This document shows positions 15,712 through 24,116 of a stretch of DNA of 64,000 nucleotides, in pieces. Source of the DNA: Nonomuraea roseoviolacea subsp. carminata. Its GTDB lineage: Bacteria > Actinomycetota > Actinomycetes > Streptosporangiales > Streptosporangiaceae. Location of the stretch: NCBI RefSeq assembly GCF_024172185.1, contig NZ_JAMZEC010000001.1, positions 5,228,001 to 5,292,000 of the forward strand. The letters run 5' to 3'. The first letter of the stretch is position 1. Each line of letters opens with the position of its first letter. The position numbers and the translations under genes are program-made. The notes under the pieces are model-generated. The model was not told the origin of the DNA and did no database searches. It saw only the letters and a program-made list of their open reading frames with translations.

Positions 15712-17568
15712 ATGAGCACGGGCAACACCCAGGCGCCAGAGCGGCTCGGCCCCTACCGGGTGGTACGGAAGATCGGCGAGGGCGGCATGGGGGTTGTCCA
15801 CCTCGGCGTCGACTCCGAGGGCCGCGAGGTGGCGATCAAGGTCCTGCACCCGCACGTGGCCGCCGACCTCAAGGCCCGCGACCGGCTCACCCGCGAGGTC
15901 GAGACCATGCGCCGCGTGCGCAGCCCGTACGTGGCCGAGGTGCTCGACGCCGAGCTCGTCGGCGGCCAGCCGTACGTGGTGACCCGGTTCGCGCCCGGCC
16001 GCACGCTGGAGGAGACCGTACTCAACGACGGCCCCCTCCCCGCGGGCGAGGTGATCAACCTCGCGCGGGGGCTCTCCCAGGCGCTGGTGTCCATCCACGC
16101 CGCCGACGTGATCCACCGCGACTTCAAGCCGTCCAACGTCATGCTGGTCGACGGCCGGCCGCTGGTCATCGACTTCGGCATCGCCCACCTGGTCAACGCC
16201 ACGCGGCTGACCCAGACGGGCATGTTCGTCGGCACGCCGGGCTACCTCGCGCCCGAGATCATCCGCGACTCCGAGATCACCCAGGCGGCCGACGTCCACG
16301 CGCTGGCCTCCACGGTGTTCTTCGCCGCGACGGGCGCGCCGCCGTTCGGCACGGGCACGTTCGAGGCGGTCTGCTTCAACATCATGGAGGGGCGCGCCCA
16401 GCTCGACAAGGCGCCCGCGTGGCTGCGCGGCTGGCTCGCGCGCGCCCTCGACGTGGACCCGTCCGCCCGGCCCAGCGCCCACGAGCTCGTCCGCATGGCC
16501 AAGGCGCTCGACCCGTCGGTGACGACGTTCCACGAGGCCGCGCCGCAGGCCCAGCCGACCGGCACGAAGAAGCTGTCCACCCGCACCCGCGTCCTCGACT
16601 CCCAGGCCGAGTCCTACGCCGACCTGCTGCCGCCCGTCGAGTACGGCCCGCCGCAGCCCCGCTACGAGCCGAAGCCCCGGCAGGAGCGCCCCCGTCAGGA
16701 GGAGCGCCCGCCGCCCTACGTGCCGGCCCCCATGCCGGCCCGCGCGCCCCGGCCCGACCAGCGGGTGGCCGGCCCCGTCCCCGGCTACCCGGCCACGCAG
16801 GACAGCCGCCGCCCGGCCACCCAGCCGCCCCGGTACACCCCGCCCGCGACCCAGGGCGGCCGCCCGGCCGTCGCGCCGCCCCCGTACACGCCGCCCGCCG
16901 AGCGCAAGCGCTACCTCGTGGGCAGCCAGCTCGTCGGCGGGCTGCTGCTCGTCATGCTGGCCGCGCTGACGGTCATGATGCCCGTGGCCGTGGGCGCGGT
17001 GGCCGTCGCGCTCGCGGTGGTGCTGCGGGTGGGCGACTACCTGTTCGGCGACATGGTCAAGCGCCGCCAGATCCGCGGCTCCAGCGCCGCCGACCCGCTG
17101 CTCGTGCTCGTCGGCACGCCGTGGGCGCTGGTCAAGGCGGCGCTCGTGTCGCTGGTCCACGTGCCGCTGTCGATCCTGTTCGGTCTCTGCGTGTACGGCG
17201 TGCTGCGCTGGGGCGGCGGCATGGGCGTCAACGAGGCCGCCGCGTGGGCGGCGGGCGCGTTCTCCGCCGGCCTGTTCGTGCTGCCCGGCGGCGGCCCGCC
17301 GCGCCGCACGGTCACCCGGGCGATCACCGGCATGCTGCGCAGCCCCGGCGCGGCCACGGTGGCGCTGCTGGCGGTGGGCACCGTGACGATGGTCGTCGTG
17401 ATGTTCGCGCTCGGCCAGGAGACCGTGTGGAGCCCGTGGCGGGCCCCCGAGACCGTGATCAGGGAGCTGACGCGCAGCGCCCGGGACAGCGCCACCGGCC
17501 TCATCACCGGCCTCATCGACGACCTCCTGCGCCAGGTCGGGCTGGGCTTCCTGTCACCCTGGTCCTGA
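15712..17568 (+). CDS. Membrane-anchored Ser/Thr protein kinase 2
   Basis: A 618-residue paralogue of the preceding kinase. The domain at about residues 8-265 has IGEGGMGVVHLG, K in VAIKVL, HRDFKPSNV (leucine of the usual HRDLK replaced by Phe, which is tolerated in the family), DFGIAH and GTPGYLAPEI. The linker (about 270-400) is Pro/Arg-rich and shorter. The C-terminal membrane region (LVGGLLLVMLAALTVMMPVA onwards) aligns in order with that of kinase 1, including conserved AVVLR and AWA-AA-segments. The whole gene, not just the kinase domain, was therefore duplicated. It overlaps nothing and probably shares the kinase 1 transcript. Confidence 0.9.
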   Translation: MSTGNTQAPERLGPYRVVRKIGEGGMGVVHLGVDSEGREVAIKVLHPHVAADLKARDRLTREVETMRRVRSPYVAEVLDAELVGGQPYVVTRFAPGRTLEETVLNDGPLPAGEVINLARGLSQALVSIHAADVIHRDFKPSNVMLVDGRPLVIDFGIAHLVNATRLTQTGMFVGTPGYLAPEIIRDSEITQAADVHALASTVFFAATGAPPFGTGTFEAVCFNIMEGRAQLDKAPAWLRGWLARALDVDPSARPSAHELVRMAKALDPSVTTFHEAAPQAQPTGTKKLSTRTRVLDSQAESYADLLPPVEYGPPQPRYEPKPRQERPRQEERPPPYVPAPMPARAPRPDQRVAGPVPGYPATQDSRRPATQPPRYTPPATQGGRPAVAPPPYTPPAERKRYLVGSQLVGGLLLVMLAALTVMMPVAVGAVAVALAVVLRVGDYLFGDMVKRRQIRGSSAADPLLVLVGTPWALVKAALVSLVHVPLSILFGLCVYGVLRWGGGMGVNEAAAWAAGAFSAGLFVLPGGGPPRRTVTRAITGMLRSPGAATVALLAVGTVTMVVVMFALGQETVWSPWRAPETVIRELTRSARDSATGLITGLIDDLLRQVGLGFLSPWS

Positions 17569-17612
17569 GCGTCCCGCGTGTCCTGACCCGTCCCTGAGGG
17601 GAAGGAAGGGGT

Positions 17613-19298
17613 ATGAGCGAGCATCTCGGTCCGTACCACCTGCTCTCGAGGCTCGGTTCCGGCGGTTTCGGCGTGGTGCATCTCGCGCTCGACCCCGAGG
17701 GGCGCACGGTCGCGGTCAAGGTGCTGCACCCGCACGTCGCGGCCGACACCGTCGCGCTGGCGCGGCTGGCCCGCGAGGTCGAGACGATGCGCCGGGTCGG
17801 CGGGCCGTACGTGGCCGAGGTGCTCGACGCCTCGCTGGACGGCGGCTCACGTGGCGGCGCGCGGCCGTACCTGGTCACCCGTTACGTGCAGGGCAGGCCG
17901 CTCAGCGCGGTGCCCGTCCCGGTGGCCGGCCTGCCCCGTCTGGCGGGCGGGCTGGCGGCGGCGCTGCTGGCCATGCACGAGGCGGGCGTCATCCACCGCG
18001 ACCTCAAGCCGGCCAACGTGATGATGGCCGAGGGGCGGCCCGTGGTCATCGACTTCGGCATCGCGAGCGCGCTCGACTCGCTGTCGGTGACGGCCTCGGG
18101 CGCGGTGGTGGGCACGCCCGGCTACCTGGCTCCTGAGGTGCTCGAAGGGCGCGAGGCGGGCATGGCGGCCGACGTGTTCTCCTTCGGCGCCACGCTCGCG
18201 TACGCGGCCACGGGACGCCAGCCGTACGGGCAGGGCCCCGCGTCGGCGGTGGCGTATCGGGTGGTCCACCACGAGCCTGACCTGGAGGGCGCGCCGGAGT
18301 GGGTGGAGCCGCTGCTGCGACGGTGCCTGTCCACGGACCCGACGGCGCGGCCCACGGCCGCGGAGCTGTACGCGGAACTGGGGGCGCTCGCCGGACCTCT
18401 CCCGCCTGCGCCGGCCGGCTCGCAGGGTCTGCCAGGACATTCGGGTACGCCGGATTCGCCGAGCGCGCCGGGAGCGGCTGTGACCGGGACGCCGGATGCG
18501 TGGCCACCTCACGCACCGGCCTCTTACGGCGGGGCAGCTCTTGCCGCCGCGACGGGGACCGCCGAGGGTGCGCCCGAAAGCGCGGTCCGTGGGACGGCCG
18601 GGAGGACGTTCGGTGGCGCTGCCGGTGGGACGGCCGGAAGTGCGTTCGGCGACGCACCCGGTGGGGCGGCTGGAGGTGTGGCGGGCGACACAGATGGCGG
18701 TGCGGCCGGTGGGGCGGCGGTTCGGTGGCCGGGTGTGCCCGCCGCCCAAGCGTCCTCGACAGCGCACCCCCAGGTGTCCGCGACAGGGCAGCACGGTACG
18801 GAAACCTCCCGTCTGGACATGCCGGATATATCAGGCGTACGCGAACCGGACCTGCGCCGCGACCGGCGGCGCTCCAGGGCCGAGCGGCGGCGCGAGGGGC
18901 TGCACGACCTGGAGACCCGCGAGTGGCGCCCCGGCGACGACCGGCTCCGGCGCTCGCCCGAGGAGGCCAGGGAGCGGCACCGGGAGAAGGTGCGCAGGCG
19001 CTGGGTGATCGGGTCGGCCCTGTTCGTGGCGCTGCTGGCCGCCGCGGCCCGCGAGCCGCTGCCTGAGGTGGCCCTGTTCCTGCTGGCCGGGTACTCGCTG
19101 GCGGTGGTGGCCGACGCCGGTGTGGCGCTGCTGGCGCGCAGGCCGTACCGGACGAGCCGGATCGTGGTGGACTTCGCGAGCATCGTGGGCGCCGTGGGGG
19201 TGAGCCTGGGGCTGAGCATGGCGTTCAGCACGTTCACGCTGGCGCTGTTCGCGGGGACGGCGCTGGTGACGGGGATCGTGTTCCTGCTCTCCGCCTGA
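17613..19298 (+). CDS. Membrane-anchored Ser/Thr protein kinase 3
   Basis: A 561-residue kinase. The domain at about residues 5-260 has LGSGGFGVVHLA, K in VAVKVL, HRDLKPANV, DFGIAS and GTPGYLAPEV. The linker (about 270-430) is Ala/Gly/Thr-rich with repeated GGAAGG-type units, then a strongly basic, charged stretch (RRDRRRSRAERRREGLHDLE). The C-terminus has three or four short hydrophobic helices (GSALFVALLAAAA; EVALFLLAGYSLAVVADAGV; GAVGVSLGLSMAFSTFTLAL). This tail is unlike those of kinases 1 and 2, so paralogue 3 has a different anchor. GGGGAAGGAAGGGG precedes the ATG, 44 bases after kinase 2. Confidence 0.9.
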   Translation: MSEHLGPYHLLSRLGSGGFGVVHLALDPEGRTVAVKVLHPHVAADTVALARLAREVETMRRVGGPYVAEVLDASLDGGSRGGARPYLVTRYVQGRPLSAVPVPVAGLPRLAGGLAAALLAMHEAGVIHRDLKPANVMMAEGRPVVIDFGIASALDSLSVTASGAVVGTPGYLAPEVLEGREAGMAADVFSFGATLAYAATGRQPYGQGPASAVAYRVVHHEPDLEGAPEWVEPLLRRCLSTDPTARPTAAELYAELGALAGPLPPAPAGSQGLPGHSGTPDSPSAPGAAVTGTPDAWPPHAPASYGGAALAAATGTAEGAPESAVRGTAGRTFGGAAGGTAGSAFGDAPGGAAGGVAGDTDGGAAGGAAVRWPGVPAAQASSTAHPQVSATGQHGTETSRLDMPDISGVREPDLRRDRRRSRAERRREGLHDLETREWRPGDDRLRRSPEEARERHREKVRRRWVIGSALFVALLAAAAREPLPEVALFLLAGYSLAVVADAGVALLARRPYRTSRIVVDFASIVGAVGVSLGLSMAFSTFTLALFAGTALVTGIVFLLSA

Positions 19299-19550
19299 CC
19301 GGAGACCCCTCGAAGCGTACCGAACAAAGTTCGGTAGTGTGGGGGACGGTGACGCCGCGGCGCGGGTCCGGGAGGCCGTGTTTGCGCCGAAGCTACCCAT
19401 GGGTAACATGGCGGCGGGGCGCACGGGAGCGACCCGTGCCACCCGCTGTCACGGAGCCCACGGGACACCTGGCAGTCTGGACAGCATGCATCCAGCGCCC
19501 GCCGCACCGGCGCGGTGGCGCACGCGAACACGGGAGGTCGTCCACCGGCC
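19299..19550. promoter_or_regulatory. etfBA upstream region with two perfect palindromes
   Basis: The 252-bp gap before etfB holds TACCGAAC-AAA-GTTCGGTA (19,318-19,336), an exact 8+3+8 inverted repeat of the size bound by TetR-type regulators. It also holds TACCCATGGGTA (19,394-19,405), an exact 12-bp palindrome followed by TAACAT, a possible -10. No small gene is convincing here. Confidence 0.45.
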
Positions 19551-20330
19551 ATGAACATCGTCGTCTGCGTGAAGCAGGTCCCCGACACGGCGACCGAGCG
19601 CAAGCTGCGGTCCGATGACAAGACGCTCGACCGTGACGCCGTAGACGGCGTGGTCAACGAGCTGGACGAATACGCGGTCGAGGAGGCCCTGAAGCTCAAG
19701 GAGGCCCACGGCGGTGAGGTCACCGTCCTGTCGATGGGCCCCGGCAAGGCCACCGAGACCATCCGCAAGGCCCTGGCCATGGGCGCCGACAAGGCGGTCC
19801 ACCTCAGCGACGACGCCCTGCACGGCTCCGACGCGCTGTCGACCTCCTACGCGATGGCGCAGGCGCTGAAGAAGATCGGGTTCGACCTGGTCATCCTCGG
19901 CTCCGAGTCCACCGACGCCCGCACCGGCGTGCTCGCCGCGATGCTGGCCGAGCGCCTCGGCACCCCGCAGCTCACCCTCGCCAACAAGGTCGACGTCGAC
20001 GGGTCGTCCATCGCGATCCAGCGGCTGACCGACTACGGGTTCGACCGGGTCGAGGCCACGCTGCCCGCCGTCGTGTCCGTGGTGGAGAAGATCAACGAGC
20101 CGCGCTACCCGTCCTTCAAGGGCATCATGGCGGCCAAGAAGAAGCCGGTCGAGACGCTCGGCATCGCCGACGCCGACATCGCGGCCGACCAGGTGGGCCT
20201 CGACGCCGCCTGGTCCGAGGTCGTCGACTTCGCCGCGGCCCCGCCGCGCGCGGCCGGCACGATCGTCAAGGACGAGGGCGACGGTGGCGCGAAGGCCGCC
20301 GAGTTCCTCGCTTCCAAGAAGTTCATCTGA
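19551..20330 (+). CDS. etfB: Electron transfer flavoprotein subunit beta
   Basis: The beta subunit (259 residues) of the heterodimeric flavoprotein that accepts electrons from acyl-CoA and related dehydrogenases. It opens MNIVVCVKQVPDTATERKLR, the family N-terminus. It contains VNELDEYAVEEALKLKEAHG, GADKAVHLSDDAL and the conserved AMP-binding/recognition loop region (PAVVSVVEKINEPRYPSFKG, then IMAAKKKPV). The ATG at 19,551 is chosen for this conserved start; an in-frame ATG 36 bases upstream lacks homology. It lies 19 bases upstream of etfA in one operon. The palindromes upstream suggest control by a TetR-type repressor. Confidence 0.95.
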   Translation: MNIVVCVKQVPDTATERKLRSDDKTLDRDAVDGVVNELDEYAVEEALKLKEAHGGEVTVLSMGPGKATETIRKALAMGADKAVHLSDDALHGSDALSTSYAMAQALKKIGFDLVILGSESTDARTGVLAAMLAERLGTPQLTLANKVDVDGSSIAIQRLTDYGFDRVEATLPAVVSVVEKINEPRYPSFKGIMAAKKKPVETLGIADADIAADQVGLDAAWSEVVDFAAAPPRAAGTIVKDEGDGGAKAAEFLASKKFI

Positions 20331-20349
20331 GAACGGGGGTTTTGCTGAT

Positions 20350-21303
20350 ATGTCGGAGATTCTCGTTCTCGTCGAGCAGCTCGACGGCGAGGTCAAGAAG
20401 GTCACGCTGGAGCTGCTGACGCTGGCGCGCGGCCTCGGCACGCCGGCCGCCGTCTGGGCCGGCCCCGGCCTCACCGACGGCGCCAAGGCCAAGCTGGCCG
20501 AGTACGGCGCCGAGAAGATCTACGTCGCCTCCTCCGCCGACGTGGTCGACCACGTGGTGGCCCCCAAGGCCGAGCTGCTGGCCCAGCTCGTGGCCGACAA
20601 GTCGCCCGCCGCCGTGCTGGTGGCGGCCACGGCCGAGGGCAAGGAGGTCGCCGGCCGGCTCGCGGTCAAGACCGACTCGGGCGTCATCACCGACGCCGTG
20701 GGCCTCGGCGAGGGCTTCGTGGCCGACCAGTCGATCTTCGGTGGCGGCGTCAACGTCCGCTCCCGGGTGCGCAAGGGCACGCCCATCGTCGCCGTACGCC
20801 CCAACTCCACCGCTCCCGAGCCCGCCGCGGGCGCCGGCGCGGAGGAGGAGGTGTCGCTCACCCTGAGCGAGGCCGCCAAGGCGGCCCGCGTCGTCGAGCG
20901 GGTCAAGCAGGAGAAGGGTGCCCGTCCCGAGCTCACCGAGGCCGCGATCGTGGTCTCCGGCGGGCGCGGCGTCGGCTCGGCCGAGAACTTCTCGGTCATC
21001 GAGGGCCTGGCCGACGCGCTCGGCGCGGCCGTGGGCGCCTCGCGCGCCGCCACGGACGCCGGCTGGTACCCGCACCAGTTCCAGGTCGGCCAGACCGGCA
21101 AGACCGTGTCGCCGCAGCTCTACATCGCGGCCGGCATCTCCGGTGCCATCCAGCACCGGGCCGGCATGCAGACCGCGAAGACGATCGTGGCGATCAACAA
21201 GGACCCGGAGGCGCCGATCTTCGAGCTCGCCGACTACGGCGTCGTGGGCGACCTGCACCAGGTCGTCCCGCAGCTCACCGAAGAGGTCACCAAGCGCAAG
21301 TAG
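20350..21303 (+). CDS. etfA: Electron transfer flavoprotein subunit alpha
   Basis: The alpha subunit (317 residues) carrying most of the FAD site. It starts MSEILVLVEQLDGEVKKVTL. The C-terminal FAD-binding half shows VSGGRGVGSAENFSVIEGLA, GASRAATDAGWYPHQFQVGQ and TGKTVSPQLYIAAGISGAIQ, then HRAGMQ and AINKDPEAPIFELADYGVVG, all at the expected places. With EtfB it passes electrons to the membrane ETF dehydrogenase; FixC/X-type partners are not in the window. ATG 20,350 matches the family start. The next gene is separated by a hairpin-rich gap, so the operon probably ends here. Confidence 0.95.
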   Translation: MSEILVLVEQLDGEVKKVTLELLTLARGLGTPAAVWAGPGLTDGAKAKLAEYGAEKIYVASSADVVDHVVAPKAELLAQLVADKSPAAVLVAATAEGKEVAGRLAVKTDSGVITDAVGLGEGFVADQSIFGGGVNVRSRVRKGTPIVAVRPNSTAPEPAAGAGAEEEVSLTLSEAAKAARVVERVKQEKGARPELTEAAIVVSGGRGVGSAENFSVIEGLADALGAAVGASRAATDAGWYPHQFQVGQTGKTVSPQLYIAAGISGAIQHRAGMQTAKTIVAINKDPEAPIFELADYGVVGDLHQVVPQLTEEVTKRK

Positions 21304-21364
21304 CCGCAGGGGGAGCACGGCCTTCACCGAACGGCGCTACGCGCCGGAGGCTCGGGCTGTGACA

Positions 21365-21455
21365 TTGGGGGGCGCGGCCCCCCAAACCCCCGTTCCAGAG
21401 CCGCTTCGCCGCTTCGGCGGCCGATCCCTTCAGGCGGCGTCACATGGCGCCGCCT
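21365..21455. terminator. Cluster of three hairpins after etfA
   Basis: Three perfect stem-loops follow each other: TTGGGGGG/CCCCCCAA (21,365-21,385), GCCGC-TTCG-GCGGC (21,408-21,421) and AGGCGGCG/CGCCGCCT (21,432-21,455). There is no U-tract, but the cluster would separate etfBA from the next gene. The G/C-run hairpin type recurs at 57,392-57,440. Confidence 0.45.
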
Positions 21456-21526
21456 TCGAAGGGCGAGCGGCGACTTCGTCGGCCATTCTTGTAACTTTAC
21501 GTGCTCGACATGTGACAATGGGTGCC

Positions 21527-22429
21527 ATGCCGTCCCCCCGTCATGACGCCCTCGTCCGGCTGTTCAGCAGCCGCCCCGAGCTGGTGGTCGAGGTTCTGCG
21601 TGATCTTCTGGGAGTGGAACTGCCCGCCACCCCGCTGATCCGCCTGGAGAAGTCCACCTTCAACACCCGGCCTTCCGACGACATCGAGGCCGACCTGGTC
21701 ATCGTCCTGGGACCACCGCAGGCGCCGGCGCACGCCATCATTGTCGAGATCCAACAGGACAAGTCCAAGAACCCGCGGCAACTGGCACGCTATGCCGCCG
21801 CGTTGTGGCTGTTACTGGGCTGCGACGTCACAGTCCTGGTCGTCTGTCCGGATCGCGGCGTCGCCGCCCACTACGCGGCGCCGGTCGAGTCAGGGCTGAC
21901 CGGTTATCGCTTGCAGGCTCAGGTGCTGGGGCCGGACGGCATACCGGCCATCATCGATCCTCAGGAGGCCGCGGCCAACCTGTGGCTGTCGGCGATAGCG
22001 GTCATGGTTCACGGCGGCGACCGCAAGGTGGTGGAGGCTTTCGCCACGGCGCTGACTGAGCTGCGGGATCCTTACGCTCCGAAGTACTATGAATACGCTT
22101 ACAGCATGTCGTCGCCCGACGTGCGGCGCCTTCTGGAGGAGATCATGACGTCCACCGACTGGCCGGTCTACAGCCCCTTCGCGCGCGAGCACTATGGTCG
22201 CGGCCTCGACGAAGGCAGAGCAGAAGGCAGAGCAGAAGGCGAAGCAAAGGGTAAAGCCGAAGAGGCGGCCAGGATGCTCCTGCTTGTGCTGGCTGCCCGT
22301 GGTTTCGAGCTTCCCGACGACATGCGTGTCCAGATCTCCACCTGCGATGATCTGGCTCAGTTGGAGAGCTGGACCACCCGTGCGGTGACCGCCCAGGCTC
22401 TGCAGGAGCTCTTCGACCAGAGTGCCTGA
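21527..22429 (+). CDS. Rpn-like PD-(D/E)XK nuclease family protein
   Basis: A 300-residue protein resembling the Rpn/transposase_31-type PD-(D/E)XK nucleases. The likely active site is the aspartate in DDIEADLVIVLG and the E-x-Q of AIIVEIQQDKSKNPRQL, followed by ARYAAALWLLLGCDVTVLVV. The C-terminus is a charged repeat (EGRAEGRAEGEAKGKAEEAA) leading to a leucine-rich helix, as in the YxxEGRxEG tails of this superfamily. The ATG at 21,527 follows GACAAT by seven bases (leaderless type). Codon 96 is a rare TTA and base composition is lower in GC than its neighbours, consistent with acquisition. Its cellular role is unknown. The last 102 codons are duplicated immediately downstream. Confidence 0.7.
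   Translation: MPSPRHDALVRLFSSRPELVVEVLRDLLGVELPATPLIRLEKSTFNTRPSDDIEADLVIVLGPPQAPAHAIIVEIQQDKSKNPRQLARYAAALWLLLGCDVTVLVVCPDRGVAAHYAAPVESGLTGYRLQAQVLGPDGIPAIIDPQEAAANLWLSAIAVMVHGGDRKVVEAFATALTELRDPYAPKYYEYAYSMSSPDVRRLLEEIMTSTDWPVYSPFAREHYGRGLDEGRAEGRAEGEAKGKAEEAARMLLLVLAARGFELPDDMRVQISTCDDLAQLESWTTRAVTAQALQELFDQSA
22124..22429 (+). repeat. Direct repeat, copy A (3' end of Rpn-like gene)
   Basis: This 306-bp stretch is repeated head to tail immediately downstream. The copies start at the same CGGCGCCTTCTGGAGG sequence and are nearly identical over their first ~90 bases. Confidence 0.85.
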
Positions 22430-22727
22430 CGGCGCCTTCTGGAGGAGATCATGACGTCCACCGACTGGCCGGTCTACAGCCCCTTCGCGCGCGAGCACTA
22501 TGGTCGCGGCCTCGATGAAGGCAGAGCAGAAGGCAGAGCAAAGGGTAAGGCCGAAGAGGCGGCCAGGATGCTCCTGCTTGTGCTGGGCGCTCGTGGTTTC
22601 GGTGTTCCGGACGACATGCGTGCTCGGATCTCCACCTGCGCTGATCTGGCTCAGTTGGAGAGCTGGGCCACCCGTGCGGTGACCGCCCAGACTCTTCAGG
22701 AGCTGTTCGACCAGAGTGGCTGATGAC
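22430..22727 (+). repeat. Direct repeat, copy B (12 bp shorter)
   Basis: Copy B begins exactly after the stop codon of copy A. It lacks 12 bp, one unit of the EGRA repeat, so its stop is 294 bp rather than 306 bp after that of copy A. Scattered substitutions (for example ELPDDMRVQ versus GVPDDMRAR) show the duplication is not brand new. Confidence 0.85.
22451..22723 (+). pseudogene. Duplicated C-terminal fragment of the Rpn-like gene
   Basis: A 90-codon open frame starting MTSTDWPVYSPFAREHYGRG and ending at a normal stop. It corresponds to residues 208-300 of the preceding protein and lacks the whole nuclease domain. The frame is intact and the substitutions are mostly conservative, so a small protein carrying only the charged repeat and helical tail could be made. 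GGAGGAG lies just before its ATG. That sequence is part of the duplicated coding region rather than an evolved start signal, so I call it a fragment while allowing it may be expressed. Confidence 0.6.
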
Positions 22728-22813
22728 GCCATCACCGCCTTCGGTGCGCTGAGCCGCTGGCCCGCGAACGGGCAGTCGTTCCAGTAGCGCCAGGTGCGTC
22801 CTGGACGACGTGG

Positions 22814-22848
22814 AACGGCGCCGCACGGATCATCCGTGCGGCGCCGTT
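22814..22848. terminator. Bidirectional terminator between Rpn-like fragment and MFS gene
   Basis: AACGGCGCCGCACGGAT and its exact complement surround a single base, giving a 17-bp inverted repeat (stem of about 15 with a short loop). It ends in TT on one side and begins with AA on the other. It sits between two convergent genes. Confidence 0.75.
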
Positions 22849-22896
22849 AGCGTGACCGCCGAAGGATCGTTCGTGTGACCACCGAAGCGTGGTGGC

Positions 22897-24096
22897 TCAG
22901 GCGGCGACCTCGACGCGCTCGCGCTCGCGCGCCGGCAGCACCCGGACCGCCGCGGGCTCCTCGCGCGGCAGCAGGCGCGCGGCCAGCGTGATCAGCAGGC
23001 CGAGCACCACCGCGAGCCCGAGCGCGGTACGCAGCGAGGTGGCGTCCGACAGGAACCCGATCACGACCGGGCCGAGCAGCAGGCCCGCGTACCCCATGGC
23101 GCCGGCCTGGGCGATCGCCGGTCCGGGGTTGTCCGTGGCGGTGCCGGCGAGCGACAGGGTCATCGGCGAGATCGTCGCCACGCCGAGCCCCACGAAGAAC
23201 ATCGCGAACACCGCCATCAGCGGCGCGGGCGCCGCCAGCACGGCCGTGAAGAACCCGGCCGTGGCCAGGCCCGACACGGTCAGCATGCCGCGCACCCCGA
23301 ACCGCGAGCGCAGCCGGTCGCCGGTCAGCCGGGCGAGCAGCATGCCCACCTCGAACACGGGATACCCGAGCGCCGCCACCGCCTCCGGCGCGCCCAGCGT
23401 GTCGCGCATGAACAGGCCGTTCCAGTCGGCGACCGTGCCCTCGACCATGAACGCGAAGAACATCAGCGCGCCCAGCAGGTAGACGATCGGCGGCATGCGG
23501 CGCCGCGCGTCCGTCCCGGTCTCGCGGACGGGCGCCTCGGCCAGGTAGGCGCGGCCGGCCAGGATCATCACCGGCAGGGAGACCAGGCCGACGAGCGCCA
23601 GGTTCGTGGTGAAGGACAGGCCCAGCGCGATGGCCAGGCTGCCCAGCCCGCCCGCGGAGATGGCGCCGACGCACCAGCCCGCGTGCATGCCGTTCATCAG
23701 GGGACGTCCGTAGGCGCGCTCGACGATGGAGCCCTGCGCGTTCATCGCGATGTCCACCATGCCGAACGCGAGGCCGAAGAACGCGGCGGCCGCCAGGAGG
23801 ACCGGCAGGTTCGGCGCGAACGCCACGGCCACCAGGCCGAGCGCCGTGAGCGGCCCGCCGACGCGCAGGACGCTCCTGCTGCCGAAGCGGGCCATGACGC
23901 GGCGCATGGACTGCATGGTGACCAGGGCGCCGAGGCCCCAGACGAGCAGGATGGCGCCCACGACTGACTCCGACAGGCCCAGCTTGTCGGTCAAGGCCGG
24001 GATGCGCACGGTCATCGTGCCCACCATCAGTCCGGCCATCACGAACGTCAGGACGGCCCCGTACCGGGCTGTCCGCAGGTCCTTCGCCATCATCAC
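22897..24096 (-). CDS. MFS transporter
   Basis: A 399-residue membrane protein with about 12 hydrophobic segments, the size of a standard major facilitator. The first helix is AVLTFVMAGLMVGTMTVRIP. The cytosolic loop MRRVMARFGSRSVLRVGGPL between helices 2 and 3 is the MFS motif A position. Helix-rich stretches continue to LGLAVVLGLLITLAARLLP. The pattern AGLMVGTMTVRIPALTDKLG with MNAQGSIVER resembles the YbjJ/DHA-like permeases, but the substrate is unknown. It lies downstream of, and on the same strand as, a TetR gene 590 bp away, so it may be that regulator's target. The ATG at 24,096 follows AGAGG. Confidence 0.85.
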   Translation of the reverse strand: MMMAKDLRTARYGAVLTFVMAGLMVGTMTVRIPALTDKLGLSESVVGAILLVWGLGALVTMQSMRRVMARFGSRSVLRVGGPLTALGLVAVAFAPNLPVLLAAAAFFGLAFGMVDIAMNAQGSIVERAYGRPLMNGMHAGWCVGAISAGGLGSLAIALGLSFTTNLALVGLVSLPVMILAGRAYLAEAPVRETGTDARRRMPPIVYLLGALMFFAFMVEGTVADWNGLFMRDTLGAPEAVAALGYPVFEVGMLLARLTGDRLRSRFGVRGMLTVSGLATAGFFTAVLAAPAPLMAVFAMFFVGLGVATISPMTLSLAGTATDNPGPAIAQAGAMGYAGLLLGPVVIGFLSDATSLRTALGLAVVLGLLITLAARLLPREEPAAVRVLPARERERVEVAA

Positions 24097-24116
24097 AGCG
24101 CACCTCTCTAAGCGTC

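Noticed and set aside
19318..19336. LexA (SOS) box
   Set aside because: The gap between GAAC and GTTC is three bases rather than four and no DNA-repair gene follows.
21304..22896. Insertion sequence carrying the Rpn-like gene
   Set aside because: No terminal inverted repeats or target-site duplication were found; the direct repeat is internal to the gene.
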